From Caryophanales bacterium UBA6877 (GTDB taxonomy: Bacteria; Bacillota_I; Bacilli_A; RFN20; CAG-826): a stretch of DNA of 64,000 bases. The notes beneath the pieces were generated by a model. The model was given only the letters and a program-made list of their open reading frames with translations, was not told the origin of the DNA and did not search any database. The stretch covers positions 1 to 64,000 of the forward strand of contig DKCJ01000003.1 of assembly GCA_002451465.1 (NCBI GenBank), given 5' to 3'. The stretch's first letter is position 1. Every line of letters starts with the position of its first letter. A program made the position numbers and the translations under genes. Below, piece after piece: positions 36,248 to 45,589 of the stretch.

Positions 36248-36252
36248 CCGTA

Positions 36253-36258
36253 ATTATA
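36253..36258 (-). promoter_or_regulatory. -10 box upstream of the second sigma gene
   Basis: TATAAT with a 5-nt gap to the GTG at 36247. Another TATAAT lies about 18 nt further upstream. The 117-bp gap after trmK also holds an imperfect inverted repeat (TGAACAA ... TTGTTCA). This indicates expression independent of the glyS operon. Confidence 0.4.
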
Positions 36259-36364
36259 TAAGCAATTAAATTATACTCTTTAATGTAATTAAAATTTTCT
36301 TGCTGAACAAATTATTCATTTTAAATTTATTGTTCACACTAAAATTAGAACAACAAAAAATGTT

Positions 36365-37021
36365 TTAAAATAATTTTGCAATTAACTTACAATCTTCAGT
36401 AAGTTTACTAACTTTCTTGTTATCATTAATTTTTGTGATTATTTTTTTATTATTTTCGTATTTATTTTGCCATTTTTCGAGAAATATTTGAGATTTTTCT
36501 TTCATTAATAATGGTCCAAAATGTAGTTCCATCTCATTATAATTAGAATTTCCTCTTACAAAACGTATTATCTCGTAAAAAATTCCCTTTTCTTTCAAAA
36601 TTAACTCACTATCTATCATATAACCAAGTTTTGTAAATAATTTCCTTATTTCATACTCTTTAGTATGTGAATCAATAATAAAAGATTTAATATGACCTAT
36701 TTTTTCTAATGAATCATCAACGATTTTTTTAATAGAATCATATCCCATACCAGCAATAACAACCGTATCATAAGTTTCATCAACATCCTTAAGACCATCA
36801 GATAATGAATATTTTATTGAATCTAAATAACCTTTACTTTTCAAATTATTTCTAAAAGAAGTTAATGGTCCAATTTTATTTTCAACACCTAACAATTTTC
36901 CAGCAAATCCACTATCTTTTAAATATATAAGTAAATAACCATGATCACAACCTATATCGGCAACATTGCTATCTTTTGGAATTAAAAGAGCTATTTTTTT
37001 TAATCTTTCACTAAGCATCAT
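36365..37021 (-). CDS. trmK: tRNA (adenine(22)-N(1))-methyltransferase TrmK
   Basis: TrmK methylates A22 of tRNA. This 218-residue protein has a Rossmann S-adenosylmethionine-binding fold (NVADIGCDHGYLLIYL, about 18-33), the catalytic-region motif VVIAGMGYDSI and a C-terminal coiled-coil part. It directly follows rpoD (1-nt gap), the sigA-trmK arrangement of Bacillus. Two adjacent ATG codons begin the gene; either may be used. Confidence 0.93.
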   Translation of the reverse strand: MMLSERLKKIALLIPKDSNVADIGCDHGYLLIYLKDSGFAGKLLGVENKIGPLTSFRNNLKSKGYLDSIKYSLSDGLKDVDETYDTVVIAGMGYDSIKKIVDDSLEKIGHIKSFIIDSHTKEYEIRKLFTKLGYMIDSELILKEKGIFYEIIRFVRGNSNYNEMELHFGPLLMKEKSQIFLEKWQNKYENNKKIITKINDNKKVSKLTEDCKLIAKLF

Positions 37022-37022
37022 A

Positions 37023-38252
37023 TTAATTTCGATATTCTTGATCGAGATTTTTCTGTTTACATGGATTTTTTAATTTTCTAATAGCTTTAGCCTCAATTTG
37101 TCTAATACGTTCTCTTGTAACACCAAACACTTTACCAACTTCTTCAAGTGTTAAAGGTTTATTATCATCAAGACCATATCTCAACCTTAAAACACGTTCC
37201 TCACGTTCATTAAGAGTAGACATTGCACTATTCAACAAATCTTTAATCATTTCTCTAGAAGTATATTCTGTTGGCGATAAAGTTTCCTTATCTTCAACAA
37301 AATCACCCAAATGACTATCATCTTCTTCGCCAATTGGAGATTCTAATGAAACAGGCTCAAGAGCAATTCTTTGTATATCACGGATCTTTGCAGGCGAAAT
37401 TGCCCCATCAAGTTTTTTACTAATTTCTTCGGCTGTAGGCTCTCTTCCTACTTCTTGTACAAGTTGACGTTGAGCACGTGTAATCTTATTAATAGTTTCA
37501 ACCATATGAACAGGAATTCTTATAGTTCTAGCTTGATCTGCGATAGCTCTTGTAATAGCTTGACGAATCCACCATGTAGCATAAGTAGAAAATTTAAAAC
37601 CTTTAGATACATCGAATTTATCAACAGCTTTCATCAATCCTAAGTTTCCTTCTTCAATTAAATCTAAAAGTTGCATGCCTCTTCCGATATAATGTTTAGC
37701 AATGGAAACTACAAGTCTTAAATTTGAGCTAATAAGCTTATTTTTAGCCTTTACGTCACCATGTTCTACCCTAATAGCAAGTTCTTTTTCTTCATCAGGT
37801 TTTAATAATGGTACTCTGCCAATATCTTTTAAATACAACTTAACAGAATCATTAGTTTTAACATCGCTAGTAAAGTTATATTGCTCTACATCGTAATTAG
37901 CAACTTCTTTTTCAGATTCATCTATTTGATTATCATCATCAGGATAAACATCATCGTCGTAATTAGAATTGTTAATATCCTCTAAATCTGGTTCTTTGAA
38001 ATCTTCTTCAGCTTCATCTTCATCAGCATTAGAAATTTCATAACCATCTTTTTTAAATTGTTCAAAAATATAATCAATATTATCATCACTTAAATCATAT
38101 TTATTTACATAATTATAAAAATCATCTTCATCGATTGTTTTATTAGAACCTTTCTTTTTTTCATATGATTTAATAATTGATTGTAAAGCTTTATTTTCAT
38201 CATCATTTTCATCAACTAAACTATCAACAACATTCACTTTTTTCTTCTCCAT
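37023..38252 (-). CDS. rpoD: Primary sigma factor RpoD (SigA)
   Basis: This 409-residue housekeeping sigma factor has region 1.1 ([23 protein letters not shown]), a strongly acidic spacer (about 75-115), region 1.2 ([16 protein letters not shown]), region 2 ([40 protein letters not shown]), region 3 ([15 protein letters not shown]) and region 4.2 ([21 protein letters not shown]). It directs RNA polymerase to TTGACA/TATAAT promoters, several of which are visible in this window. It lies in the glyS-dnaG-rpoD-trmK operon, 2 nt after dnaG. Confidence 0.97.
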   Translation of the reverse strand: MEKKKVNVVDSLVDENDDENKALQSIIKSYEKKKGSNKTIDEDDFYNYVNKYDLSDDNIDYIFEQFKKDGYEISNADEDEAEEDFKEPDLEDINNSNYDDDVYPDDDNQIDESEKEVANYDVEQYNFTSDVKTNDSVKLYLKDIGRVPLLKPDEEKELAIRVEHGDVKAKNKLISSNLRLVVSIAKHYIGRGMQLLDLIEEGNLGLMKAVDKFDVSKGFKFSTYATWWIRQAITRAIADQARTIRIPVHMVETINKITRAQRQLVQEVGREPTAEEISKKLDGAISPAKIRDIQRIALEPVSLESPIGEEDDSHLGDFVEDKETLSPTEYTSREMIKDLLNSAMSTLNEREERVLRLRYGLDDNKPLTLEEVGKVFGVTRERIRQIEAKAIRKLKNPCKQKNLDQEYRN

Positions 38253-38254
38253 AA

Positions 38255-40114
38255 TTATTTCCCTCTTTCTTTTTCTTTTAATAGCGCCTTTTTTTGTTCA
38301 AGTAAAGCTAAGGCTTCTTTTGCCTTATCAATATTTGATTTTCCAATGGTGCTTTGCACATAAACTTCATTAATTCTTCTTAACTCCTTTTCTTCATTAA
38401 TGACCTTAACACAATCATTAAATGCTTTATGGGAGTAAGGAGGAATTACAAAATTATCCATCGATATAGATGAAATATTATTAATAATATTCTCCTTTTC
38501 TTTTTCTCCGATCTCCTTTTTATAATAATTAATATAATTTATGATACTAGAAGATGAATATTTAGTATCTTTAAAAGAAGAATTTAAATATTCTTCTAGC
38601 AAAGCAGCAATTTCGCGGTAAGTATCATTAACGAAATATCCTAATTTTTCATTATAGAGTTTTACCGCATCTTCGTTTTCAAGCATATAACGTATAATTT
38701 GTCGTTCACCTAACTCAAGTCTAGTTAAAACTGGATTCTTTTTCTTAAATGTAATAGATTCACTCTTATTATTGTCATTATTTTGTTTAGATTTAAATGA
38801 CTTTATTTGTGAATAAATAATTTCAAGAGAGAAGCCACTAATTTTAGACAATTTATTTGCATAAAGTTCAAGATCAACTTTATCAGTAATACTAGCCAAG
38901 AATGGTATATATTCTTTTAAAATAGTCTTTTTATCTATCAAAGAATTCATATCCAATTTTTTCGAATAAAAATTTAATATAAATTCACCTTCACTAATTA
39001 AGGTCGAAACGTATTTTTTTAAGTTTTCTGGTCCTTCATTTTTTAAAATTTCATCACTATCTTTACCATTAAAATTTTGATTATTAGAAACAAAAACATA
39101 ATTTAGTTCATTTTCCTTCAATAATTTAGCAATTTTCACCATGGCATCTTGACCAGGTTGGTCATTATCTAAACAAAGTCTAATTTCAACACCTAAAAAT
39201 CGCAAAAGTCTTATATGTTCTTTAGTAAGTGCTGTACCCATTAAAGCGACTACATTATGAATTCCAATTCGGTCAAGAGCAATAGCATCCATAAAACCTT
39301 CAACAACATATATGTATTTTTCTCTTTTAGCAAAATCTTTGGCATTAAAATAGTTATATAAAATGTTAGATTTATGAAAAACACCTCCAACACTTTCTGG
39401 TGAATTAACATATTTTGGCTTACTTTTGTCATTTGTTAATTCGCGAGCACTAAAACCAACTATCTGTCCATCTTCGTTTGAAATTGAGAAAATTACCCTA
39501 CCACAATTAGAATCAGTTATTGTTCCATTATTGATTGTACCAATTCCGGTTTTTTCAATTGTTTTTAAAGAAAAGCCATTTTTAGATAAAAATTCAGTTG
39601 TTTTGCTACCATTTTTAATCGAATATCCAATCTTGAATTTATTTATGACATCATCATTAAGACCTCGATCATGTAAATATAATAATGCAGTGTTTCGCCC
39701 CTCATCGGTATTAAAAAGGTAAACACTATATAATTTATTTATTTCTGATAAACAATCATAAACTTTAGCAAATTCTGGATTTATTTTATTTGTTGATGTT
39801 TTTTCTAAAGAATCTAGTCTAACATCAGTGATACCACCAATCTGTGCAACAATTTTTATTGCTTCCAAAAAGGAACATTGCTTATATTTTTTAACAAAAG
39901 TAATGGCATTACCACCAGCACCACAAACAAAACACTTAAAAATTTGTTTTTCTCTAGAGATTGACATCGATGGATTAGTGTCATTATGAAATGGGCACAA
40001 TGCCACATAGTTTCTTCCTTTTTTCGAAACTTTAATAAAACTCGAAATTACATCGACTATATCAACTCTTTTTAAAATATCATTTGCAATATCAATAATT
40101 TGTTCACTCATCAT
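38255..40114 (-). CDS. dnaG: DNA primase DnaG
   Basis: This 619-residue primase synthesises RNA primers at the replication fork. An N-terminal CHC2 zinc finger uses Cys40, His43, Cys61 and Cys64 (LCPFHND ... [11 protein letters not shown]). The RNA-polymerase core follows, with a TOPRIM domain ([11 protein letters not shown] and [11 protein letters not shown]) and a C-terminal helicase-binding region. The start codons ATGATG overlap the TGA stop of glyS, so translation is coupled. rpoD follows 2 nt downstream. Confidence 0.97.
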   Translation of the reverse strand: MMSEQIIDIANDILKRVDIVDVISSFIKVSKKGRNYVALCPFHNDTNPSMSISREKQIFKCFVCGAGGNAITFVKKYKQCSFLEAIKIVAQIGGITDVRLDSLEKTSTNKINPEFAKVYDCLSEINKLYSVYLFNTDEGRNTALLYLHDRGLNDDVINKFKIGYSIKNGSKTTEFLSKNGFSLKTIEKTGIGTINNGTITDSNCGRVIFSISNEDGQIVGFSARELTNDKSKPKYVNSPESVGGVFHKSNILYNYFNAKDFAKREKYIYVVEGFMDAIALDRIGIHNVVALMGTALTKEHIRLLRFLGVEIRLCLDNDQPGQDAMVKIAKLLKENELNYVFVSNNQNFNGKDSDEILKNEGPENLKKYVSTLISEGEFILNFYSKKLDMNSLIDKKTILKEYIPFLASITDKVDLELYANKLSKISGFSLEIIYSQIKSFKSKQNNDNNKSESITFKKKNPVLTRLELGERQIIRYMLENEDAVKLYNEKLGYFVNDTYREIAALLEEYLNSSFKDTKYSSSSIINYINYYKKEIGEKEKENIINNISSISMDNFVIPPYSHKAFNDCVKVINEEKELRRINEVYVQSTIGKSNIDKAKEALALLEQKKALLKEKERGK

Positions 40115-41490
40115 TTATAGAACGTTTTGTTAACTAAATAATCTTTTAAATCAGAGATTTTGATTCTTTCTTGTTCCATTGAATCACGATCTCTTACAGT
40201 TACACAACCATCATTTAAACTATCAAAATCATATGTTACACAATATGGTGTTCCTATTTCATCATTTCGTCTATAACGTTTTCCAATAGAACCGGTAACA
40301 TCCATTACAACATTAATATATGGTATTAATGATTTAAATAATTTTTCAGCTTCATCATTTAATTGCTTAGATAAAGGCAAAATTGCCGCCTTATATGGAG
40401 CTAAAAATGGAGCTAAATGCATAACTTTTCTAACTTCTCCATTTTTCAATGTTTCCTCATCATAAGAATCTGTAACTACCATCAAAAATAATCTATCCAA
40501 ACCCAATGAAGGTTCTATGCAATAAGGAATATACTTCTCATTTGTTTCAGGATCAAGATATGATAAATCAGCTTTAGAATATTCTTGATGTCTTTTTAAA
40601 TCATAATCCGTTCTATCAGCGATTCCCCAAATTTCTCCCCAACCAAATGGAAATTTATATTCAATATCTGTCGTTCCCTTCGAATAAAATGCAAGTTCGG
40701 CAGGTTCATGATCTCTAAATCTCAATTTTTGTTCATTTATGCCTAAAGATTTAACGAAGTTAATAGAATATTCTTTCCAATATTTAAACCACTCTAAGTC
40801 AGTTCCCGGTTTGCAAAAGAATTCACACTCCATTTGTTCAAATTCTCGCATTCTGAAGGTAAAATTCCCAGGAGTAATTTCATTTCTAAAAGATTTTCCA
40901 ACATTACAAATTCCAAGAGGTAATTTATGTCTGGTGGCTCTTTGTACATTTTTAAAATTAACAAACACACCCTGAGCAGTTTCAGGTCTCAAATAAACTT
41001 CACTACTAGAATCCTCAGTGACACCAATATGAGTCTTAAACATCATATTAAATTGCCTAATATCAGTAAAATTACTCTTTCCACAATCAGGACATTTAAC
41101 TTTATGAGTTTTAATAAATTCATTCATTTGTGCTTGGGTCATTCCATTAACATCAACATCTGGGAATTGACTTTCTATAAGTTGGTCAGCTCTATATCTA
41201 CCATGACACTCTTTGCAATCAATCAAAGGATCATTAAAAGTAGAAACATGACCAGTTGCTTTCCAAACATTTGGATTCATTAAAATTGCAGCATCAATAC
41301 CAACATTTGTTGGTGACTCATGAACAAATTTTTTCCACCAAAGCTCTTTTAGGTTATTTTTAAGTTCACTTCCTAAAGGTCCATAGTCCCATGTATTAGA
41401 TAATCCACCATAAATTTGTGAACCTTGAAATACAAAACCTGTGCTTTGTAAGTGAGTAACTATGGTTTCAAATTTTATTTCGTCTTCCAT
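40111..41490 (-). CDS. glyS: Glycyl-tRNA synthetase, single-chain (alpha2) type
   Basis: This 459-residue class II synthetase is the homodimeric GlyRS type, not the two-subunit GlyQ/GlyS found at this locus in Bacillus. Signatures are [15 protein letters not shown] and TWDYGPLG at the N-terminus, two zinc-binding-type pairs (DCKECHGRY and KCPDCGKS), motif 2 [21 protein letters not shown] and motif 3 [10 protein letters not shown]. It ends in TGA, overlapping dnaG. It has AAGGAG and a consensus promoter upstream and heads the operon glyS-dnaG-rpoD-trmK. Confidence 0.96.
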   Translation of the reverse strand: MEDEIKFETIVTHLQSTGFVFQGSQIYGGLSNTWDYGPLGSELKNNLKELWWKKFVHESPTNVGIDAAILMNPNVWKATGHVSTFNDPLIDCKECHGRYRADQLIESQFPDVDVNGMTQAQMNEFIKTHKVKCPDCGKSNFTDIRQFNMMFKTHIGVTEDSSSEVYLRPETAQGVFVNFKNVQRATRHKLPLGICNVGKSFRNEITPGNFTFRMREFEQMECEFFCKPGTDLEWFKYWKEYSINFVKSLGINEQKLRFRDHEPAELAFYSKGTTDIEYKFPFGWGEIWGIADRTDYDLKRHQEYSKADLSYLDPETNEKYIPYCIEPSLGLDRLFLMVVTDSYDEETLKNGEVRKVMHLAPFLAPYKAAILPLSKQLNDEAEKLFKSLIPYINVVMDVTGSIGKRYRRNDEIGTPYCVTYDFDSLNDGCVTVRDRDSMEQERIKISDLKDYLVNKTFYK

Positions 41491-41521
41491 TTAAAAAATA
41501 ACTCCTTTTTGAACGTTGATT

Positions 41522-41550
41522 ATTATAAAGATATACAATATGCCTGTCAA
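41522..41550 (-). promoter_or_regulatory. Consensus sigma-A promoter of the glyS-dnaG-rpoD-trmK operon
   Basis: On the minus strand TTGACA (41545-41550) and TATAAT (41522-41527) are perfect matches separated by 17 nt. A small inverted repeat with arms ACACT and AGTGT (41552-41564) abuts the -35 box and may be an operator or the end of recO transcription. Confidence 0.9.
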
Positions 41551-41567
41551 CACACTATGAGTGTAAT

Positions 41568-42293
41568 TTATATCGTCTTTAATAGTTCATAACTATTTAA
41601 TTTAATGTCTAAACTTTGAGATAAAAATATTACCAAAACCTTCATCAAATCGAGAAAACTATCTTTATTCAAATTTAGATATTCGATATTATTAGAGCAA
41701 AAGCAATCTTTTAAAAATAGTATCTCATCCTTTTTTAAAACAAGTAAATTTTCGTTATTGTTATATTTGTTGTAAACTACACAACCATTCACAAGGTCAA
41801 CACCAAAAAATTCATTTTCATTAGTTTTATCAAATAATGAACACTTATCAAAATTTAAAGCCAAGCCATTGATTTTTAGTAAATCAACAAAATATTTAAT
41901 TGTTAAAGAATAAATGTTTATTTTTTTAGGCAAACTCTTTAATAAATTCAATAAAAGATCAAAATATTCATCAGTTGAAAACGAATTTAATATCATTTTA
42001 TTTGTTATCTCAACTAAAAAATCAAATATCATTAAATCTTCATATGAGCGAAAATATTCACTAAAATATTCAAAAACATTACAATCTCTTAACTTAAGAC
42101 CGCTTGTGGGTCCTTGATACAAATCAAACTCCCCATAAATAAAATATTTATTTAAACAACTAGTCTTGTTATTAAGCTTTAATGAACCCCTGCCTAAAAC
42201 AGAAAACAATTTGTCTTTTGTTAAAATACTAAAAATACAATCATTATTCTTGTATTTTGAAATATTAATTATGATTCCATTAACTTTCAACAT
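41568..42293 (-). CDS. recO: DNA repair protein RecO
   Basis: RecO helps load RecA onto SSB-coated gaps with RecR. This 241-residue protein has the N-terminal OB-fold pattern VNGIIINISKYKNNDCIFSILTKDKLFSVLGRGS and a helical C-terminal domain. The four-Cys zinc finger found in many RecO proteins is not present. Identification rests on the N-terminal pattern and on position directly after era, as in Bacillus. It starts on the era stop (TAATG). Confidence 0.86.
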   Translation of the reverse strand: MLKVNGIIINISKYKNNDCIFSILTKDKLFSVLGRGSLKLNNKTSCLNKYFIYGEFDLYQGPTSGLKLRDCNVFEYFSEYFRSYEDLMIFDFLVEITNKMILNSFSTDEYFDLLLNLLKSLPKKINIYSLTIKYFVDLLKINGLALNFDKCSLFDKTNENEFFGVDLVNGCVVYNKYNNNENLLVLKKDEILFLKDCFCSNNIEYLNLNKDSFLDLMKVLVIFLSQSLDIKLNSYELLKTI

Positions 42294-43168
42294 TATTTCT
42301 TATAACCTAAATCTACTAAATAATTACTAGAATTACGCCAATCTTCAACTACTCTTACGACTATATTTAAAATAACATGCTTTTTTGTAATTTTTTCAAT
42401 ATCTTCCCTAGCTGTTGTTCCAATTTTCTTAATCATTCTTCCCTTGCTACCAATAATGATTCCTTTTTGTGATTCTTTTTCACAAATAATTCGACATTCT
42501 ATAGTAATATTCTTAGATAAATTTTTTATATCATCACAAATAACAGCGATCCCGTGTGGTACCTCATCCGACAAAAATTTAAGACATTTCTCTCTTATAA
42601 TTTCTTTAACTTCCCATTTAAAATCTTTATCTGTAATAACATTAACATCATAATATTGAGGACCTTCAGGTAAATTATCCTTGATTAATTGTATTAAATC
42701 TTTAATATTAAAACCTTTGATCGCTGATAATTCGATTATTTTAGCATCACTAAAATGTTCTTTATATTTTAATTTTAATTTACTAATTAATTCAATATTA
42801 GTCAAATCTATCTTATTGAAAGCAATAATTACTGGACAATCAAATTTTAAATGATCAAATAAAAATTGATCACCATCATTAAAGTCTTTTGAAGAATCAA
42901 CCACAAAGACTGCTAAATCACAATTTCTTATAGATGAATAAGCCATTTTATCAAGGGCAATACCAAGATCATTGTGTGGTTTATGAATTCCGGGTGTGTC
43001 TATAAAAATAATTTGTGATTCATCATCATTATAAATACCTTGGATATTATCTCTTGTTGTTTGACTTTTATTAGTAACAATTGATATTTTATCACCTAAA
43101 ATTTCATTCAAAATTGTTGATTTACCAACATTTGGCTTACCTACTAAAGCAACAAACCCAGACTTCAT
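42293..43168 (-). CDS. era: GTPase Era
   Basis: Era (291 residues) binds the 3' end of 16S rRNA and controls 30S maturation. GTPase motifs: G1 GKPNVGKST, G3 DTPGIHKP, G4 NKID and G5 SAIKG. The C-terminal KH domain has IIGSKGRMIKKIGTTAREDIE. It overlaps cdd by 4 nt (ATGA) and recO by one base. Confidence 0.97.
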   Translation of the reverse strand: MKSGFVALVGKPNVGKSTILNEILGDKISIVTNKSQTTRDNIQGIYNDDESQIIFIDTPGIHKPHNDLGIALDKMAYSSIRNCDLAVFVVDSSKDFNDGDQFLFDHLKFDCPVIIAFNKIDLTNIELISKLKLKYKEHFSDAKIIELSAIKGFNIKDLIQLIKDNLPEGPQYYDVNVITDKDFKWEVKEIIREKCLKFLSDEVPHGIAVICDDIKNLSKNITIECRIICEKESQKGIIIGSKGRMIKKIGTTAREDIEKITKKHVILNIVVRVVEDWRNSSNYLVDLGYKK

Positions 43169-43569
43169 AAGTTCATATCATCCTCTTCAAATGAATATGG
43201 AAGTAATTCTTCTATAGATGTTGTTTTTATTTCCCCAAAAGTATTAGCTAAATAAATAGGCTTATTCTTAGGAAATAATTCACTTAACACTTGTCTACAT
43301 TGACCACATGGTGAAACTGGTCTATTACATTTTGCAACAATAGCTAAAGCCTCTATATCATCAATAGTAACACCATGCATATAAGCATTATAAATTGCAT
43401 TTCTTTCACCGCACATAGTACAACCATATGCAGCATTTTCTATATTAGCACCTTGATAAACTTTGCCATTTTTGGTTAAAAGTGCGGCTCCAACTCTAAA
43501 ATTTGAATAAGGTACATAAGCCAATTTCATTGCATCAATCGCATATTTTACAAGTTCTTCTTTATCCAT
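43165..43569 (-). CDS. cdd: Cytidine deaminase
   Basis: This 134-residue zinc enzyme deaminates cytidine and deoxycytidine to the uridine forms. The zinc and catalytic motifs are CGERNAIYNA (Cys and Glu) and PCGQCRQVLSE. The substrate-binding YVPYSNFRVGAAL is also present. With deoB and deoC it supports nucleoside salvage. It ends in TGA overlapping the era ATG and starts 3 nt after ybeY. Confidence 0.96.
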   Translation of the reverse strand: MDKEELVKYAIDAMKLAYVPYSNFRVGAALLTKNGKVYQGANIENAAYGCTMCGERNAIYNAYMHGVTIDDIEALAIVAKCNRPVSPCGQCRQVLSELFPKNKPIYLANTFGEIKTTSIEELLPYSFEEDDMNL

Positions 43570-43572
43570 ACA

Positions 43573-44016
43573 TTATTTCCTCATTAAAATTTTCTCTTGA
43601 AGAGGAAACATAACATCTTCCTCTTCTTTTGTAAGATGATTGTAACCAAATAAATGAAGTAATCCATGAACAAATAAAAAGCAAAGTTCACGATTGATTG
43701 TATTTCCATACTTCAATGCATTTTCATAAGCAACATCATAACAAATATAAATATCACCCAAATCAACAGGTACGTCACCATGAATAACTTCTTTTAAATC
43801 ATCAAGGTAAGCAAAAGAAATTACATCAGTTGGCCTATCGATATTTCGATACATTCGATTAATTTCATGAATTTTTTCTTTTGTTACAAAAGTAACACTG
43901 CAAATATAATTATCTTTTTTATTTAATTCCAAGAGTGTGTTTTTAAAAATTTCAATAAACTTCTCATAATAAATATTAAGATCTATATTCGTTTCATTAC
44001 TAAAATCTAATTCCAT
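43573..44016 (-). CDS. ybeY: Endoribonuclease YbeY (rRNA maturation)
   Basis: YbeY is a zinc RNase for 16S rRNA 3' processing and ribosome quality control. The zinc-binding signature HGLLHLFGYNH is complete, preceded by NRPTDV-like DRPTDVISFAY. An upstream in-frame ATG exists (44022), but the ATG at 44016 gives 147 residues, begins MELDFSNET and is 8 nt from a TATAAT box with no ribosome-binding site, consistent with leaderless translation. dgkA and pgpH/phoH, its usual neighbours in Bacillus, are absent. Confidence 0.93.
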   Translation of the reverse strand: MELDFSNETNIDLNIYYEKFIEIFKNTLLELNKKDNYICSVTFVTKEKIHEINRMYRNIDRPTDVISFAYLDDLKEVIHGDVPVDLGDIYICYDVAYENALKYGNTINRELCFLFVHGLLHLFGYNHLTKEEEDVMFPLQEKILMRK

Positions 44017-44024
44017 ATGCATGT

Positions 44025-44030
44025 ATTATA
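44025..44030 (-). promoter_or_regulatory. -10 box (TATAAT) 8 nt before ybeY
   Basis: Perfect TATAAT in the short gap between the C39-peptidase gene and ybeY; no Shine-Dalgarno sequence between it and the ATG at 44016. Confidence 0.5.
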
Positions 44031-44035
44031 CAATA

Positions 44036-45235
44036 TTAATTTCCGAAATAATACAAATAAAGGGCTTTATATTTCTTATAATCTTCATAATTTTTACTAA
44101 AATTAATGATTTTTTCAAAATTATCATTTATATAAAGATAGAAAAAGAAATGAAAAAGCATAAAATTTAAAGAATTTACATCGCTTAAGTTTACATACAA
44201 TAAAGATAATGCAATAATTGCGAATACCATAACATATTTTTTAAAATTACAATAAGATACATAACTATACGTTTCTTTATTTAATAAGTTTATTTTTTCA
44301 ATAAATTTATCCGCTGAAATCTTATTATCATTATTAAGGTCGCTTTCTAAAGTGTTAATTCTATCTTGTTTTGATTCATAAATTCTTTTTTCAAATATAT
44401 TAAATAATATTTGCAATAAAAGTATTATTCCAATAGAAATTAGATTATAAAAACTATTAAGTCCTAAGACCACTACCCCAAATGCTGTCATCATTATTAA
44501 TGATAAAAGTTGAACTGGATTAGAAATAGATAAAACCTTTAATTTAGTAAGATCGGAATAACGTGATTTAAAATTATTCTGATTAAAAACTTTTTTATTA
44601 ACATTTAATAACTTATCAAATTTTTTCATTGATACTATCAACATTTTCCGATAAATAAATTCAAAAAATATGTAGGAAAAAAATAAACTTAAAGACCAAT
44701 AAAATGCTTTTCCGCCATCTATAAAATACAAAGCTAATATCAATGAAGAAAAACTTAAAATCTGAAAAAATACTGTAAAAAATGTAAGATACAATGGAAT
44801 AAATCGCTTAAATTTTAGTTTAAAATCTGAACCTTTTATGTTTGTTACTTCTAAATATTCTCCATTCCAACATTCCAACAATTTCTTTTTGCTTAAAAAA
44901 TAGATTCCAGAAGCTGGATCTTGAATTAAACATCGATGTTTATTAATTCTTTTGACAACAACCATATGAAGAAAATTACCTTTTGTTATAGGTAATAATA
45001 AAGGGGTTTTAGTTTTTTTAGAAAAGAGCTCTTCTTTGTCTATTAATCGATATGCCGACAAAATAAGTCCTTCCTTTCTTGCAAAAATCATTAAATCCCT
45101 TAATGAAGCACTCATATCAATTGATGGTTCGTTTAAATAAAGAAAATCTTTTCTTTTATATGACATCCCTAAAACCATTTTAATGCAAGCATAACCACAA
45201 TCTTTATTTCCTAACTGCTTTATAAAATATGCCAT
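44036..45235 (-). CDS. C39 peptidase domain fused to a membrane domain, no ATPase
   Basis: The N-terminal about 130 residues form a peptidase C39 domain of the bacteriocin-exporter type: Gln7 and catalytic Cys13 in QLGNKDCGYAC, His90 in FLHMVVV and Asp106 in QDPASG. Q-to-C spacing (6) and H-to-D spacing (16) equal those in ComA-type proteases. About six transmembrane helices follow (about 147-380), arranged in pairs as in type I ABC exporters, but the protein stops at residue 399 without Walker or signature motifs and ybeY begins at once, so the ATPase domain is absent rather than frameshifted. The ATG at 45235 follows AGGAGG; an upstream ATG lies inside that site. Function is unknown; cleavage of double-Gly leaders is an inference. 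A 15-bp motif upstream is shared with the gene at 19660. Confidence 0.85.
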   Translation of the reverse strand: MAYFIKQLGNKDCGYACIKMVLGMSYKRKDFLYLNEPSIDMSASLRDLMIFARKEGLILSAYRLIDKEELFSKKTKTPLLLPITKGNFLHMVVVKRINKHRCLIQDPASGIYFLSKKKLLECWNGEYLEVTNIKGSDFKLKFKRFIPLYLTFFTVFFQILSFSSLILALYFIDGGKAFYWSLSLFFSYIFFEFIYRKMLIVSMKKFDKLLNVNKKVFNQNNFKSRYSDLTKLKVLSISNPVQLLSLIMMTAFGVVVLGLNSFYNLISIGIILLLQILFNIFEKRIYESKQDRINTLESDLNNDNKISADKFIEKINLLNKETYSYVSYCNFKKYVMVFAIIALSLLYVNLSDVNSLNFMLFHFFFYLYINDNFEKIINFSKNYEDYKKYKALYLYYFGN

Positions 45236-45256
45236 AAATAACCTCCTCATATATTA

Positions 45257-45271
45257 ATATGTGGGGAATTT
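45257..45271 (-). promoter_or_regulatory. Shared 15-bp motif, copy 2
   Basis: On the minus strand AAATTCCCCACATAT ends 21 nt before the ATG at 45235, the same sequence and spacing as at 19624-19638. The ribosome-binding site is also placed alike. Confidence 0.75.
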
Positions 45272-45291
45272 GAAAAAATTACGATTTTTTT

Positions 45292-45328
45292 ATTAAAAAA
45301 GCCTTGATATTTTGAAATAATCAAGGCT
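45292..45328 (-). terminator. Terminator after rpsU
   Basis: On the minus strand AGCCTTGAT and ATCAAGGCT pair around an A/T-rich loop and run into TTTTTT. It lies about 24 nt after the rpsU stop and separates rpsU from the C39-peptidase gene. Confidence 0.88.
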
Positions 45329-45351
45329 AATTAATAAAAATAAAAGGCAAA

Positions 45352-45525
45352 CTATCTATATTTTTTTCTCGCGTTTTCGCTCTTAACTTTACGAGCTAAA
45401 TTTTTCTTTAAATAAAATTCTCTTTTACGACATTCTTGGATTGTTCCAGCTTTATTAACATTTCGCTTAAATCTACGTAAAGCTTCATCTAAAGTTTCAC
45501 CATCTCTAACTACAACTTTTAACAT
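45352..45525 (-). CDS. rpsU: 30S ribosomal protein S21
   Basis: This 57-residue basic protein has the S21 pattern [20 protein letters not shown] and [15 protein letters not shown]. It is a small-subunit protein near the anti-Shine-Dalgarno region of 16S rRNA. The frame is open upstream, but the ATG at 45525 has GGAGGTG at proper distance. TATAGT upstream could be its -10 box. Confidence 0.97.
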   Translation of the reverse strand: MLKVVVRDGETLDEALRRFKRNVNKAGTIQECRKREFYLKKNLARKVKSENARKKYR

Positions 45526-45589
45526 ATTTTTCACCTCCAATCTGTCCCGCAAACAATACTATACAATAATTAAATCTAATTTTAAAGAA

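Noticed and set aside
40111..40116. UGA read as tryptophan
   Set aside because: TGA ends glyS and overlaps the dnaG start; read-through would add only about a dozen unrelated residues, and Trp is coded by TGG throughout.
41491..41567. T-box upstream of glyS
   Set aside because: The gap is 77 nt, filled by a consensus promoter and ribosome-binding site; no T-box sequence or specifier stem fits.
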